From NCBI GenBank assembly GCA_023382055.1, contig JAMCQN010000151.1, positions 1-64,000 of the forward strand: DNA of 64,000 nucleotides. Reading direction: 5' to 3'. Shown piece by piece: positions 44,045 through 54,621 of this stretch. Each line of letters opens with the position of its first letter. Position 1 is the stretch's first letter. Below the pieces are notes generated by a model, which saw nothing but the letters and a program-made list of their open reading frames with translations, was not told the DNA's origin and did not search any database. The DNA is from Chloroflexota bacterium. Lineage in GTDB: Bacteria; Chloroflexota; Anaerolineae; J036; Brachytrichaceae. The position numbers were made by a program, and so were the translations under genes.

Positions 44045-47000
44045 GTGAACATCCAACTGACAATCAACGGGACAGACAAAAGCGTAAGCATAGAGCCAGA
44101 GGAAACCCTGCTGCAACTGCTGCGTCGAGAAGGGTACTACAGCGTCAAACACGGTTGCGAGACCGGTGAGTGCGGGGCTTGCAGCGTGATCTACAAACCT
44201 CCAGCCTCTGAAGGCGCAGCGCCGCCGTCTCCGCGCATGGTCAACACCTGTGTCATGCTGGCGAGCCAGGCGGATGGCGCCGAGGTAACCACCGTTGAGT
44301 CGTTGGGCAACCGCACGCAGCTCAGCGCCCTGCAACAGGCTTTTATCGAGAATGGCGCCATCCAATGCGGGTACTGCACGCCGTCGCAGTTGCTGGCTGC
44401 CAAAGTGCTGCTCGATAAGAACCCCAGGCCCACGGAAGCGGAAGTGCGCGATGCGCTGAGCGGCGTGTTATGCCGTTGCACCGGCTACGTAAAACCCGTA
44501 CAGGCCGTGCTGAATGCTGCTGCCATATTGCGCGGAGATGATCAGGGAAAACGTCCGGCGCTGTTCACGCGCGTGATGGCGCCAGGCGGTTCCGTCGCGC
44601 CCCCCACAACCGGCGATATACCGTGGGGCGCGAAACCTCATGACGATACGGAGGCAAAGCGGCAGGGGCAGACGCAGACCGATACACTGACGACTGCGTT
44701 ACCGCCCTTTGTGCTTGCCCCGGAACCTCAGACCAGCGTGGTCGGCAAAGCGGAGAAAAAGGTTGACGCCGCCAAACTGGCGCAGGGCAAGCAGGCGTTC
44801 GTCGATGACTATCCGATGCCGGGAATGCTTTATGCCGCCATGCTGACCAGCCCGCATGCGCACGCCCGCATCAAGGATATCCGAACCGCGCGAGCCAGAG
44901 CGCTTCAAGGCGTCCATGCAGTCCTGACCTATAAGGATGTGAAACGGGTCCTGTATGCATCGGGCGGGCAATCCTATCCGAATCCGCCGCCATACGATCA
45001 GGTCAGCCTCGACAACAAAGTCCGGCATGTCGGGGACCGTGTCGCGGTCGTGGCTGCCGAGAGCATGGAGATTGCCAACCGCGCGTTGGAATTGATCGAA
45101 GTGGACTACGAACCTCTCCCGGCGGTATTCGACCCTGACGAGGCATTCAAGGTCGGCGCACCCGTCATTCACGACGAGCCTGATGCCATCGGTATAAAAG
45201 ACCCCGCGCGGAATCTGGTGGCCGAAGTCCATGCGCTGGTCGGGGATATCAGAACGGGGCTGGCGGAGAGCGACGTTGTCATCGAGCGCGAGTATCGCGT
45301 GCCGCAGGCTCAGCAAGCCAGTATCGAGCCGCATATCTGCATGACGTGGTTCGACGAGGATGATCGGCTGGTCGTGCGCACCAGCACGCAGGTGCCGTTT
45401 CACGTCCGCCGTATGCTGGCTCCGTTAATCGGCCTGCCGGTCAAACGCATTCGTGTGATCAAGCCGCGCATTGGCGGCGGCTTTGGCGGCAAACAGGAGA
45501 TGCTGATCGAGGATTTATGCGCGCATCTGACCCTGGCCACCGGCCGGCCGGTGCGATTTGAGTACACGCGCGAGCAGGAGTTTATCTCGGCCCGCTCGCG
45601 CCACCCGCAGCGAATGGTGTATACGGCTGGATTTACCAAAGCCGGCATCCTGCATGCGCTGCGCCTGTATGTTCTGGGCAACACCGGCGCGTATGGGACA
45701 CATGGCATCACCGTGCAGACGGTCAGTGGGCTGCGCGGTTTGAGCACGTATCGTTGCCCGCACATGGAATTCGACTGCGATATCGTTTACACCAATATCC
45801 CTACGCCGGGTGCATTTCGAGGCTATGGCGCGCCACAGGCGGAGTTCGGATTGGAGTGCCTCATGGATGAGGCGGCAGAGCGATTCCACATGGACCCCGT
45901 GGAGTTCCGCCGCCGGAACTGGGTGCGCATCGGCGACAGCCTGCCATTAGCCAAAGCATTGGGAGAAGCAAAGGAAGGCTTCGACCAGGTGATCAAAACC
46001 TGCGCGCTGGAGGAATGCCACCAGCAGGGCATGGCTGCGATCGGCTGGCACAAGCGCGATCAGTTGCGTATTGATCCCAAACGCCCGACTAAACGGCGCG
46101 GCATCGGTGTTGCCACCTGTATGCATGGCACGGCCATTGCCGGGCTGGATATGGGCGCCGCCAGCATCAAGATGAACGACGACGGCTCGTTCAATGTGCT
46201 TGTCGGCGGCACGGATATTGGCACCGGCAGCGACACCGTGATCGGGCAGATCGCCGCGGAAACGCTCGGCGTTCCGCTTGAGGACATCATCGTGTATTCC
46301 TCGGATACCGACTTCACACCTTTCGACGTGGGCGCGTATGCATCGTCAACGACGTTTATCACGGGAGGCGCCGCCAAGAAAACCGCCGAACAGGTATTGC
46401 GACAGATCCAGGAAGTAGCCGCGCGAATGTTCAGCAAGGGCTATGGTCAGGCGCTGGGCGGAGCCGCCGTGTCATTAAAGCAGGGAGAGACAGTCAATCT
46501 GCAAGACATTACACTCCATGACCGCAAAGCCTGGGCGCCTGACGGTCGCAGTATCACACTGGAGCAGATTGCGCTGTTCGCTACGCATCAGGAAGATCAG
46601 CATCAAATCATGGCGACGGCTTCGCACATGAGCTACGACTCGCCGCCGCCGTTCGGCGCTCAGTTTGCCGATGTGGAAGTCGATATGGAGACCGGCGAGG
46701 TTACGGTGAATCGCCTGGTCATGGCGGTGGATTGCGGCGTCGCGATCAACCCGGCTACGGCGAGCGGGCAGATTGAGGGCGGCAACTTGCAGGCGTGCGG
46801 TTACGGCATTTCCGAAGAGATGGTTTATGACAAAGACGGCTCACTGCTTAACCGTCAGTTCGGACCCTATCGTATCTACAGCGCAGATGAAACGCCCGAT
46901 CTTCAGGCGATTCTCGTCCAGACTTACGAGCCTTCGGGGCCATACGGCGCGAAAGCGGTTGCAGAGATACCCATGGATGGCGTAGCTCCGGCCATTGCGA

Positions 47001-47104
47001 ATGCAGTATTCCACGCGACCGGTCACCGTTTCTACCAGATACCGCTGACTCCCGAAAGGGTGTGGCGCGGCTTGCGATCAGCAGCACATCAAAGCAAAGG
47101 ATAA
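44045..47104 (+). CDS. Fused [2Fe-2S]/molybdopterin hydroxylase (xanthine dehydrogenase/aldehyde oxidoreductase family)
   Basis: A 1019-residue fusion. The N-terminal 150 residues hold two [2Fe-2S] clusters: CETGECGAC (38-46) and Cys69, then CGYC (108-111) and CRC (143-145). After a Pro/Thr-rich linker comes the molybdopterin part, with RIGGGFGGKQEM, GAFRGYGAPQAEFGLE and the catalytic Glu in GPYGAKAVAEIP. No FAD domain is present, as in Desulfovibrio aldehyde oxidoreductase, so an outside electron acceptor is needed. I chose GTG 44045 because GAGGTG lies 6 bases before it; the ORF track uses GTG 44036. Substrate may be an aldehyde, purine or N-heterocycle. Confidence 0.9.
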   Translation: MNIQLTINGTDKSVSIEPEETLLQLLRREGYYSVKHGCETGECGACSVIYKPPASEGAAPPSPRMVNTCVMLASQADGAEVTTVESLGNRTQLSALQQAFIENGAIQCGYCTPSQLLAAKVLLDKNPRPTEAEVRDALSGVLCRCTGYVKPVQAVLNAAAILRGDDQGKRPALFTRVMAPGGSVAPPTTGDIPWGAKPHDDTEAKRQGQTQTDTLTTALPPFVLAPEPQTSVVGKAEKKVDAAKLAQGKQAFVDDYPMPGMLYAAMLTSPHAHARIKDIRTARARALQGVHAVLTYKDVKRVLYASGGQSYPNPPPYDQVSLDNKVRHVGDRVAVVAAESMEIANRALELIEVDYEPLPAVFDPDEAFKVGAPVIHDEPDAIGIKDPARNLVAEVHALVGDIRTGLAESDVVIEREYRVPQAQQASIEPHICMTWFDEDDRLVVRTSTQVPFHVRRMLAPLIGLPVKRIRVIKPRIGGGFGGKQEMLIEDLCAHLTLATGRPVRFEYTREQEFISARSRHPQRMVYTAGFTKAGILHALRLYVLGNTGAYGTHGITVQTVSGLRGLSTYRCPHMEFDCDIVYTNIPTPGAFRGYGAPQAEFGLECLMDEAAERFHMDPVEFRRRNWVRIGDSLPLAKALGEAKEGFDQVIKTCALEECHQQGMAAIGWHKRDQLRIDPKRPTKRRGIGVATCMHGTAIAGLDMGAASIKMNDDGSFNVLVGGTDIGTGSDTVIGQIAAETLGVPLEDIIVYSSDTDFTPFDVGAYASSTTFITGGAAKKTAEQVLRQIQEVAARMFSKGYGQALGGAAVSLKQGETVNLQDITLHDRKAWAPDGRSITLEQIALFATHQEDQHQIMATASHMSYDSPPPFGAQFADVEVDMETGEVTVNRLVMAVDCGVAINPATASGQIEGGNLQACGYGISEEMVYDKDGSLLNRQFGPYRIYSADETPDLQAILVQTYEPSGPYGAKAVAEIPMDGVAPAIANAVFHATGHRFYQIPLTPERVWRGLRSAAHQSKG

Positions 47105-47106
47105 CC

Positions 47107-48156
47107 ATGAGTCTTAATAATTACATCGACCTGCGTTCTGATACGGTGACCATCCCTACGGATGCCATGCGCGAAGCGATGGCCAAAGCAGTCGTTGGCG
47201 ACGATGTTTTCGAAGAAGATCCCACGATCAACCGGTTGCAGGAACTGGCGGCCGAACGCATGGGTAAGGAGGCCGGTCTGTTTGTTTCCAGCGGCACGAT
47301 GGGCAACCTGGTGGCCATGCTGACCCACTGCCAGCGCGGCGACGAGATCATCGTCGGAGATCAGGCCCATATCTTCTACTACGAAGCCGGTAGTTCCTCC
47401 GCCGTTGGCGGTATCCACCCGCACACAATTCCCAACCAGCGGGATGGCTCGTTAAAGATGGAGGATATCGAGGATGCCATACGCTCGGACGATGAGCACT
47501 TCCCCATCACGCGCATGCTCGCGCTTGAGAATACACACAACCGCATGGGCGGCACTTACCTGACGCCTGCCTATACAAAACAGGTCGCCGACTTTGTGCA
47601 TGCTCGCGGCATCAAGCTGCATATCGACGGCGCGCGCATCTTTAACGCGGCGGTGGCGCAGGGAATTAACGTGCGTGAACTGGCACAGGCAGCCGATAGC
47701 GTCACGTTCTGCCTCAGTAAAGGCCTCAGCGCACCCGTAGGTTCAGTGCTCTGCGGCAGCAGGGAGTTTATCCGGCTGGCGCGACGGCGGCGCAAGGTTA
47801 TCGGCGGCGGCATGCGCCAGGCGGGTATTCTGGCCGCAGCCGGCATCGTCGCCATGGAGCAGATGGTGGATCGCCTGAGCGAAGACCATGCCAATGCAAC
47901 AAAACTCGCGCTGGGCATCGCGGGTACCCCGGGGCTGTCTATAGACCTCGCCAGCGTGCAGACCAATATGGTCTACTTCAATATCGACCCCGCACTGCCC
48001 TTCGACGCCGTAGAACTGTGTCGCCGGGCGTGGGCCGGCAAGGTCAAGATGCTTGATACCGGAACTCGCCGAATCCGAGCTGTAACCCATGCCTGGGTCA
48101 GCGGCGATGAAATCGATACGGCGATCCAGGTGCTGCAGGAAGCAGTCAGACGTTGA
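47107..48156 (+). CDS. ltaE: Low-specificity L-threonine aldolase
   Basis: Fold-type I PLP enzyme of 349 residues, cleaving threonine or allo-threonine to glycine and acetaldehyde. The start [22 protein letters not shown] and [16 protein letters not shown] are family signatures. [12 protein letters not shown] carries the PLP Asp and [13 protein letters not shown] the Schiff-base lysine. It starts 2 bases after the stop of the molybdenum hydroxylase with AAAGGA upstream, so it is in the same unit. The ORF track's start 45 bases earlier lies inside that gene. Acetaldehyde made here could be a substrate of the hydroxylase, as inference. Confidence 0.93.
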   Translation: MSLNNYIDLRSDTVTIPTDAMREAMAKAVVGDDVFEEDPTINRLQELAAERMGKEAGLFVSSGTMGNLVAMLTHCQRGDEIIVGDQAHIFYYEAGSSSAVGGIHPHTIPNQRDGSLKMEDIEDAIRSDDEHFPITRMLALENTHNRMGGTYLTPAYTKQVADFVHARGIKLHIDGARIFNAAVAQGINVRELAQAADSVTFCLSKGLSAPVGSVLCGSREFIRLARRRRKVIGGGMRQAGILAAAGIVAMEQMVDRLSEDHANATKLALGIAGTPGLSIDLASVQTNMVYFNIDPALPFDAVELCRRAWAGKVKMLDTGTRRIRAVTHAWVSGDEIDTAIQVLQEAVRR

Positions 48157-48237
48157 CCATTCGTGCCGTCGCCCCCTGGTTTACTCTTTACGGTTCACGA
48201 TGAGTGTCATTGGTCTGTAATGCAGGGACATCGTATT

Positions 48238-49110
48238 ATGAAAACACTGGTCGCCATTTTCGCTCATCCCGACGATGAATCATTCGGCATCGGGGGAACG
48301 CTGGCACGTTATTCGAAGCAGGGCGTTTCAACCTATTACCTGTGCGCAACGCGCGGCGAGTCCGGCACGGTGGACCCGGAAATGATGAAAGGGTACGACA
48401 CAGTCGCCGAACTGCGCAGCAATGAACTTGAATGTGCTTCGCGCGAACTGGGTCTGGCAGGCGTGCACTACCTGAATTATCGCGACTCCGGTATGCTGGG
48501 CTCAGAAGATAACCGCAATGCGGCGTCGCTGTTTGCTGCGGCAACCGACGACGTCGCCAGGCGAATCATCGGGCACATCGAGGAACTGCACCCTGATGTG
48601 GTCATCACTCATGACCAGTTCGGCGGTTACGGCCATCCCGACCATATCAAATTGCACCAGGCTACCATGCGCGCTTATGAGTTGATGTATGGCATTCAAT
48701 TCGGCACAAATGAAAAAGGTCTGACGACAGTCGTCAGCACGGCCGCTGGATCGTCGCAGGCAATCCCCAGGTTGTACGTGACGGCGTTCTCGCGCAAGTT
48801 TCTGGCGCTGGCGGTGCGCCTATTACCCCTCGCGGGACAGGACCCGCATAAGTTCGGGCGCAATAAGGATATCGATCTGGTGCAGATATCTTCGTGGTTT
48901 GTGCCAATCACTACGACTCTGAATGTCAGGGATTACATTCCATATAAGGAGCGCGCATCGGCCTGCCATATCAGCCAGCGCCCGCCTACCCAACAGCCGA
49001 ACCTGGTTGCACGGCTGGCATTCCGGCGCGCGCAGCATCTGGAAACATTCTCGAGAATATACCCGCCGCTGAAAAAGGGGGAGCACGAAGAGACCGATCT
49101 CTTTGCATGA
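48238..49110 (+). CDS. PIG-L family N-deacetylase (MshB/BshB-like)
   Basis: Zinc deacetylase of 290 residues starting MKTLVAIFAHPDDESFGIGG, with the second metal motif GYGHPDHIKLHQ. It is longer than the copy at 4613 and closer to MshB, BshB and Mca, which deacetylate GlcN-linked thiol precursors or conjugates. No other mycothiol or bacillithiol gene is present here, so thiol function is not shown. ATG 48238 is preferred over the upstream start because the family begins there. It overlaps the start region of the HAD gene. Confidence 0.86.
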   Translation: MKTLVAIFAHPDDESFGIGGTLARYSKQGVSTYYLCATRGESGTVDPEMMKGYDTVAELRSNELECASRELGLAGVHYLNYRDSGMLGSEDNRNAASLFAAATDDVARRIIGHIEELHPDVVITHDQFGGYGHPDHIKLHQATMRAYELMYGIQFGTNEKGLTTVVSTAAGSSQAIPRLYVTAFSRKFLALAVRLLPLAGQDPHKFGRNKDIDLVQISSWFVPITTTLNVRDYIPYKERASACHISQRPPTQQPNLVARLAFRRAQHLETFSRIYPPLKKGEHEETDLFA

Positions 49111-49114
49111 AATC

Positions 49115-49762
49115 ATGAGCATCGCTTTCTTCGATATGGATAAAACGCTGCTGACCAAAAGCAGCGGGCTGCTTTATGTTAAATATCTGCTCGGCAGACG
49201 ACTGATTAAGCTGGATGAAGTTGTCAATGTACTGGTCATCAGTACCCAGTACTCGCTGAACTTCCTGAACTTCCCCAGGGCTATCGCCCGGATGAGCCGC
49301 AGAATCAAAGGGGGCGATGCAACTGCAACGAAGCGCCTGACTGATCAATGGTTTGAGGATTCGCTGATCCACTACATCGCGCCGAAGGCCGTGGAGCGCG
49401 TACGCGAACACGAAAAACGCGGCGATCAGCCGTTGTTGCTGTCAGCTTCCTCTCAGTTCGCCGTAGAGCCTGTTGCTCGATACCTCAACATCCCCTATTG
49501 TTGTACTGAGCTGGAAATCGTCAACAACCGATTTACCGGCAAAGTCGTTGGCATGCATTGTTACGCGGAAGGGAAGAAATACTGGGGCGAACGGATCGCA
49601 CGCGAGCGCGGCGCCGACATCCAGGACTGCACTTTCTACAGCGACAGTTACTCCGATCACTGGCTCATGGATGTTGTAGGGCGCCCGGTGGCTGTGAATC
49701 CGGACAGGAAATTGGCCGCATTAGCCAGGGCAAAGGGCTGGCCGATCGAGTATTTCTATTAA
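49115..49762 (+). CDS. HAD-IB family phosphatase (SerB-like)
   Basis: A 215-residue haloacid-dehalogenase hydrolase, subfamily IB. IAFFDMDKTLL has the nucleophile Asp and acid Asp, LLLSASSQF the motif II Ser, KYWGERIARERGA fits motif III, and YSDSYSDHWLMDVVGRPVAVNPD the metal-binding motif IV. It is similar to phosphoserine phosphatase-like and lysophosphatidate phosphatase-like members. The ATG is 4 bases after the PIG-L stop, and the TTG start in the ORF track is rejected. Substrate unknown. Confidence 0.87.
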   Translation: MSIAFFDMDKTLLTKSSGLLYVKYLLGRRLIKLDEVVNVLVISTQYSLNFLNFPRAIARMSRRIKGGDATATKRLTDQWFEDSLIHYIAPKAVERVREHEKRGDQPLLLSASSQFAVEPVARYLNIPYCCTELEIVNNRFTGKVVGMHCYAEGKKYWGERIARERGADIQDCTFYSDSYSDHWLMDVVGRPVAVNPDRKLAALARAKGWPIEYFY

Positions 49763-49794
49763 AGATGATGGCATACAAATCGGCACACTGACCA

Positions 49795-49823
49795 TTGAAC
49801 AATAGATGCGCGTCGGTTATAGT
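49795..49823 (+). promoter_or_regulatory. Sigma-70-type promoter for ftsY-prfB
   Basis: TTGAAC, an exact 17-base spacer and TATAGT lie about 80 bases upstream of the ftsY ATG, in the only gap in this stretch. Good match at both boxes and in spacing. Confidence 0.65.
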
Positions 49824-49902
49824 TAAGCAATCAGGCTCAGGTGCAGCTCCGCGAACTACAGCCTGACGAGATACCGAATGAAGAGGAATAACGAGATCGA
49901 GC

Positions 49903-50811
49903 ATGCCATCGCTACGTGAAACACTGGCCAGAACCCGAAACAGTATCTTCGGCCGCATCCAGACAGTACTCGGTCAAGCCGATATTACAACGGAGACATG
50001 GGATGATCTGGAGGCGCTGCTGCTGCAGGCTGACGTCGGCGCGCCGACCACGGAGAAACTGCTGGTCAGTCTGCGTAAGCGTGCGACCGATGAGGGCATT
50101 ATCCAAGCTGCGGCGTTGCGCAAGGTCCTGAAGGAGGAGCTGGTCACTCTCCTGGGCGGCGTAACGCTTGCCCACTACACATCGGATCGCGTCCTTGAAG
50201 TCATCATGGTCGTCGGCGTGAATGGTTCAGGCAAGACAACCAGCATTGCCAAACTCAGCAGTCTGTATGTGCGCCATGGTCGCAAGGTGCTATTGGCCGC
50301 CGCAGATACTTTCCGCGCTGCTGCCATCGACCAGCTTCAGGTATGGGGCGAACGCGGCGGCATACCCGTGATCGCGGGAAAACCGAACAGCGATCCCGGC
50401 GCCGTTGTTTACGATGCAGTACAGGCGGCATTTAACCGCAAGGCAGACTTGTTGATTGTCGATACGGCCGGGCGCCTGCATACCAAGCACAACCTGATGC
50501 AGGAGTTGAAGAAGCTCCGCAATGTGCTCAGTCGGTCCGTTCACGATGCGCCGCACCAGACCCTGCTGGTCATCGACGCAACGAACGGCCAGAACGCCAT
50601 CAGCCAGGCCAAAGGATTTGCTGAGGCGGTCGGCGTCACGGGCGTCATTCTCACTAAACTGGACGGCACGCCCAAGGGCGGTGTGACGTTTGCGATCGTC
50701 AATGAGCTGGGCATACCGATAAGCTATATCGGCACCGGTGAAAAAGTGGGCGACCTGCAGGAGTTCGACCCCAAACAATTTGTGGACAATCTCTTCGATG
50801 ACAAGGAATAA
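49903..50811 (+). CDS. ftsY: Signal recognition particle receptor FtsY
   Basis: SRP-type GTPase docking ribosome-SRP complexes at the membrane. The 302-residue product has the helical N domain, then GVNGSGKTT (105-113), [39 protein letters not shown] and the end GVGEKV-like [23 protein letters not shown]. It lacks the long acidic A domain of enteric FtsY, as in many Gram-positive-type and Chloroflexota forms. prfB follows 11 bases after its stop. Confidence 0.96.
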   Translation: MPSLRETLARTRNSIFGRIQTVLGQADITTETWDDLEALLLQADVGAPTTEKLLVSLRKRATDEGIIQAAALRKVLKEELVTLLGGVTLAHYTSDRVLEVIMVVGVNGSGKTTSIAKLSSLYVRHGRKVLLAAADTFRAAAIDQLQVWGERGGIPVIAGKPNSDPGAVVYDAVQAAFNRKADLLIVDTAGRLHTKHNLMQELKKLRNVLSRSVHDAPHQTLLVIDATNGQNAISQAKGFAEAVGVTGVILTKLDGTPKGGVTFAIVNELGIPISYIGTGEKVGDLQEFDPKQFVDNLFDDKE

Positions 50812-50822
50812 CGGAATTAGTG

Positions 50823-51933
50823 ATGATGGTACAACTAACTGAACAGAAAGACAGGTTGGCGGCTGCGACCGAGCGGTTCGACAATCTGCGGAGGCGTCTT
50901 TGACATCGCTGCCAAGAAAACGCGCATCCGCGAGCTAGAGCAGCAAACCGAAGACGCTAACTTTTGGAACGACTCCGCCCGCGCGCAAGCCACTATGCGC
51001 GAATTGGTATCGTTGCGCCAGTCGGTCGAGAGTTTCAATGCGTTGGATCAGCGCAGGCAGGACGCCGGAGTGATGATCGATCTGGTGGAGGAGAGCGCTG
51101 ATGAATCATCGCTTGCAGATCTGGACGCCGAGATCGACTCAATAGAGAAGGCCATCGACCAGCAGGAAATCGACCTGATGTTCTCAGGACCGCACGACCA
51201 TCGCGATGCCATCATGACCATCCAGCCGGGCGCCGGCGGCACCGACGCTCAGGACTGGGCGCAGATGCTATATCGCATGTATCTGCGCTGGGCTGAGCAA
51301 CATGAATACAAAGTATCGGAGATCGACTACACGCCCGGCGATGAAGCCGGGATCAAGAATGCCACGCTGTCGATACAGGGCGATCGCGCTTTTGGCTACC
51401 TGCGCGGCGAGAAAGGCATCCATCGTCTGGTTCGACTGTCGCCATTCAATTCCGGCAGCACGCGCGAGACGTCATTTGCGCGCGTCGAGGTCTATCCCGA
51501 CGTGCAGGATGACGAGATCGACATAGAAATCAACGCGCGCGACATGGAGATCGAAACGTATAAGTCACAAGGTGCCGGCGGGCAGAATGTGCAGAAAAAC
51601 GAGACGGCTGTGCGCATTCGCCATATTCCCAGCGGGTTGATCGTCACCTGCCAGGACCAGCGCAGCATGCGCCAGAACCGCGAACGCGCGCTGCACATCC
51701 TGAAGGTACGTCTGCAGGAGATCGAGGAACGCAAACGCGACGCGGAATTGCGCAAGCTGAAGGGCGAGTTCATGGAAGCCGAGTTCGGCAATCAGATCCG
51801 CAACTATGTGCTGCATCCTTACCAGTTGGTAAAGGATACCCGCACCGGCCTTGAAACGAGCAATACAGTCGCAGTTCTGGACGGCAATCTCGATATGTTT
51901 ATGGAAGCCTATCTCAAGGAGTACCCGGCCTAG
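50823..51933 (+). CDS. prfB: Peptide chain release factor 2, with programmed +1 frameshift
   Basis: RF2 recognises UAA and UGA. The gene is split in two frames. A 26-codon zero frame from ATG 50823 ends at CTT TGA (50898-50903), and the +1 frame runs from GAC 50902 to the stop at 51933. GGAGG lies three bases before CTT, as in the E. coli site. Together they give 369 residues, with the stop-codon-reading SPF motif (RLSPFNSGS) and GGQ (GAGGQNVQKNETAVRI). The ORF track shows only the +1 part, from 50995. The frameshift is autoregulatory: low RF2 favours the shift at UGA. Confidence 0.95.
50890..50903 (+). promoter_or_regulatory. prfB: RF2 recoding site (Shine-Dalgarno-like plus slippery CTT TGA C)
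   Basis: GGAGG at 50890-50894, spacer CGT, slippery CTT at 50898-50900, in-frame TGA at 50901-50903 followed by C. The arrangement and 3-base spacing equal those known in E. coli prfB. Confidence 0.93.
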
Positions 51934-52001
51934 ACCAATGACCACGCATCCAGCCTCCCCGTGCAGGGCGCATCGGGTGGAAAGCGCTGCCTGAGCCAGC
52001 C

Positions 52002-52628
52002 ATGAAACTTCTGGCGATCAGCGACGAGGTTGTAGAGTGGATCTACAGCCCGGCGTTACTGCAGCGTTGCGCAGGCGTGGATTTTGTCATCAGTTGCGGC
52101 GACTTGCCGATTCACTATCTTGAGTTTGTGACCTCGACGCTGAATGCGCCTAGCTTTTACGTGCGCGGCAATCATGATCTGTATGAATTCGGTCATGGCG
52201 GCGAGGTCGTCACCGAGCCGCAGGGATGGATCAATCTCGACCTGCAGCGCAAGCGCTGCAAGGGCATCACCATCGCCGGGCTTGAGGGCTGCATCCGTTA
52301 TAAACCCGGCGTACCGATTCAGTATACGCAGAGCGAGCAGTGGGTGCGCGCGTTCTGGCTGTCCCGTAGATTACTATTCAGCCGCATGCGCGGCAAACCG
52401 GGCGTCGATATCATGGCGACCCATTCGCCTGCGTATGGCATCCATGATGGTCCCGACCACGCCCACACAGGCTTCAAATCGTTTAACTGGCTGATTGAAA
52501 CGTTCAAGCCGCGCCTGTTCCTGCATGGTCATCAACACCGCAACTACGCCCCGATGCAGCGCGCGGAAACGGACCTTGGCGGCACGCGAGTCTTGAACAT
52601 CCAGCCGTACCGGATCATCGATGTGTGA
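52002..52628 (+). CDS. Calcineurin-like metallophosphoesterase with altered first motif
   Basis: A 208-residue protein with CGDLP (motif II, Asp34), RGNHDL (motif III), MATHSPAY and LHGHQH (motifs IV and V). Motif I, normally DxH, reads AISDEVVEW: Asp8 is kept, but the His position is Val10. This removes one expected metal ligand, so it may bind a single metal or use another residue. I believe this variant recurs in Chloroflexota proteins, but could not check. It starts 68 bases after prfB. Substrate unknown. Confidence 0.82.
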   Translation: MKLLAISDEVVEWIYSPALLQRCAGVDFVISCGDLPIHYLEFVTSTLNAPSFYVRGNHDLYEFGHGGEVVTEPQGWINLDLQRKRCKGITIAGLEGCIRYKPGVPIQYTQSEQWVRAFWLSRRLLFSRMRGKPGVDIMATHSPAYGIHDGPDHAHTGFKSFNWLIETFKPRLFLHGHQHRNYAPMQRAETDLGGTRVLNIQPYRIIDV

Positions 52629-52919
52629 CTTGGCGGTATCAACACGCCTGCCGCCCTTGTAGAACGGCGCCGTTGCAACTGCGGCGACTGTAGACTGTTG
52701 TGCGTTTTAACAGATTGCCTAAAATGGGGAGTGACATGATGCCTATCCACCTGCCGTTCGCTAATACACATTCCATATGGGTAACTGGCAGAAAAGTATC
52801 ATGTTGCAATCCCAAAGCAAGTCACTGGATGCTCATAGACGCCACCCGCGACACAGTATCAGGCACAGGTTCTGGCATACTGGCGATTTGCGCTGAGTAG
52901 ATAAGGTGAGGAATAAGAT
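52629..52919 (+). other. 291-base intergenic region before melA
   Basis: It contains TTGTGC, 16 bases and TAAAAT (about 52699-52726), a possible weak promoter, and a 54-codon ORF from ATG 52736 with GGGGAG before it. The peptide has no recognisable feature, so I do not call it as a gene. No hairpin or RNA gene is seen. Confidence 0.3.
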
Positions 52920-54248
<1,329 letters not shown>

Positions 54249-54254
54249 GCAGTC

Positions 54255-54542
54255 ATGAAAAACATACCACCGGATGACTGGGATGAATTCGACGCGCTTG
54301 ACGACGATGAGATGGACCTGATCGACATACCGTCATTGCAGCCTTCGTTTTTCGAGAACGATACGGCGCGACAACCACAGCCGAAGTACACCATATCGCT
54401 GCAGCTAGAACGGGACGTGCTGGTGTGGTTTAGAGCGCAAGGGCCTGGGTGGGAAAAGCATATGGCCGGCGCACTGCGGCAATATATGGAGGCTCACAAG
54501 AGCAACAATCACGATAAGCAAAAGCCTGACCGAGCGCCTTGA
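54255..54542 (+). CDS. BrnA-like antitoxin (orphan)
   Basis: A 95-residue protein. The second half, PKYTISLQLERDVLVWFRAQGPGWEKHMAGALRQYMEAH (split for reading), fits the BrnA/DUF4415 ribbon-helix-helix antitoxin pattern, with xSIxLDxDVxxWFxAxGxGxxxxxNxxLRxYM. The first half is acidic. BrnA normally follows and neutralises the ribonuclease toxin BrnT and represses the pair. Here the upstream gene is melA, 6 bases away, and no BrnT-size gene lies on either side. It may be a stand-alone regulator. No strong ribosome site. Confidence 0.7.
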   Translation: MKNIPPDDWDEFDALDDDEMDLIDIPSLQPSFFENDTARQPQPKYTISLQLERDVLVWFRAQGPGWEKHMAGALRQYMEAHKSNNHDKQKPDRAP

Positions 54543-54575
54543 TGTCGCCAGGCTGGTATAAATAGTAAAGCAATA

Positions 54576-54599
54576 CGAGAGCGCTAAATGGCGCTCTCG
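54576..54599 (+). terminator. Hairpin after the BrnA-like gene
   Basis: Perfect 9-bp stem CGAGAGCGC / GCGCTCTCG with loop TAAATG, 33 bases after the stop. There is no real U-tract. Confidence 0.5.
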
Positions 54600-54621
54600 C
54601 CTATTAGTCGAGCGATCATCC

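Noticed and set aside
48238-49110. Mycothiol or bacillithiol pathway from the MshB/BshB-like deacetylase
   Set aside because: No other gene of either pathway in the window; PIG-L family members have many substrates.
50901-50903. In-frame TGA in prfB as a disabling mutation
   Set aside because: It is the known RF2 recoding stop with its Shine-Dalgarno-like and slippery sequence.
52736-52900. 54-codon ORF before melA with GGGGAG upstream
   Set aside because: No family resemblance and no conserved-looking composition; the ribosome-site match alone is not enough.
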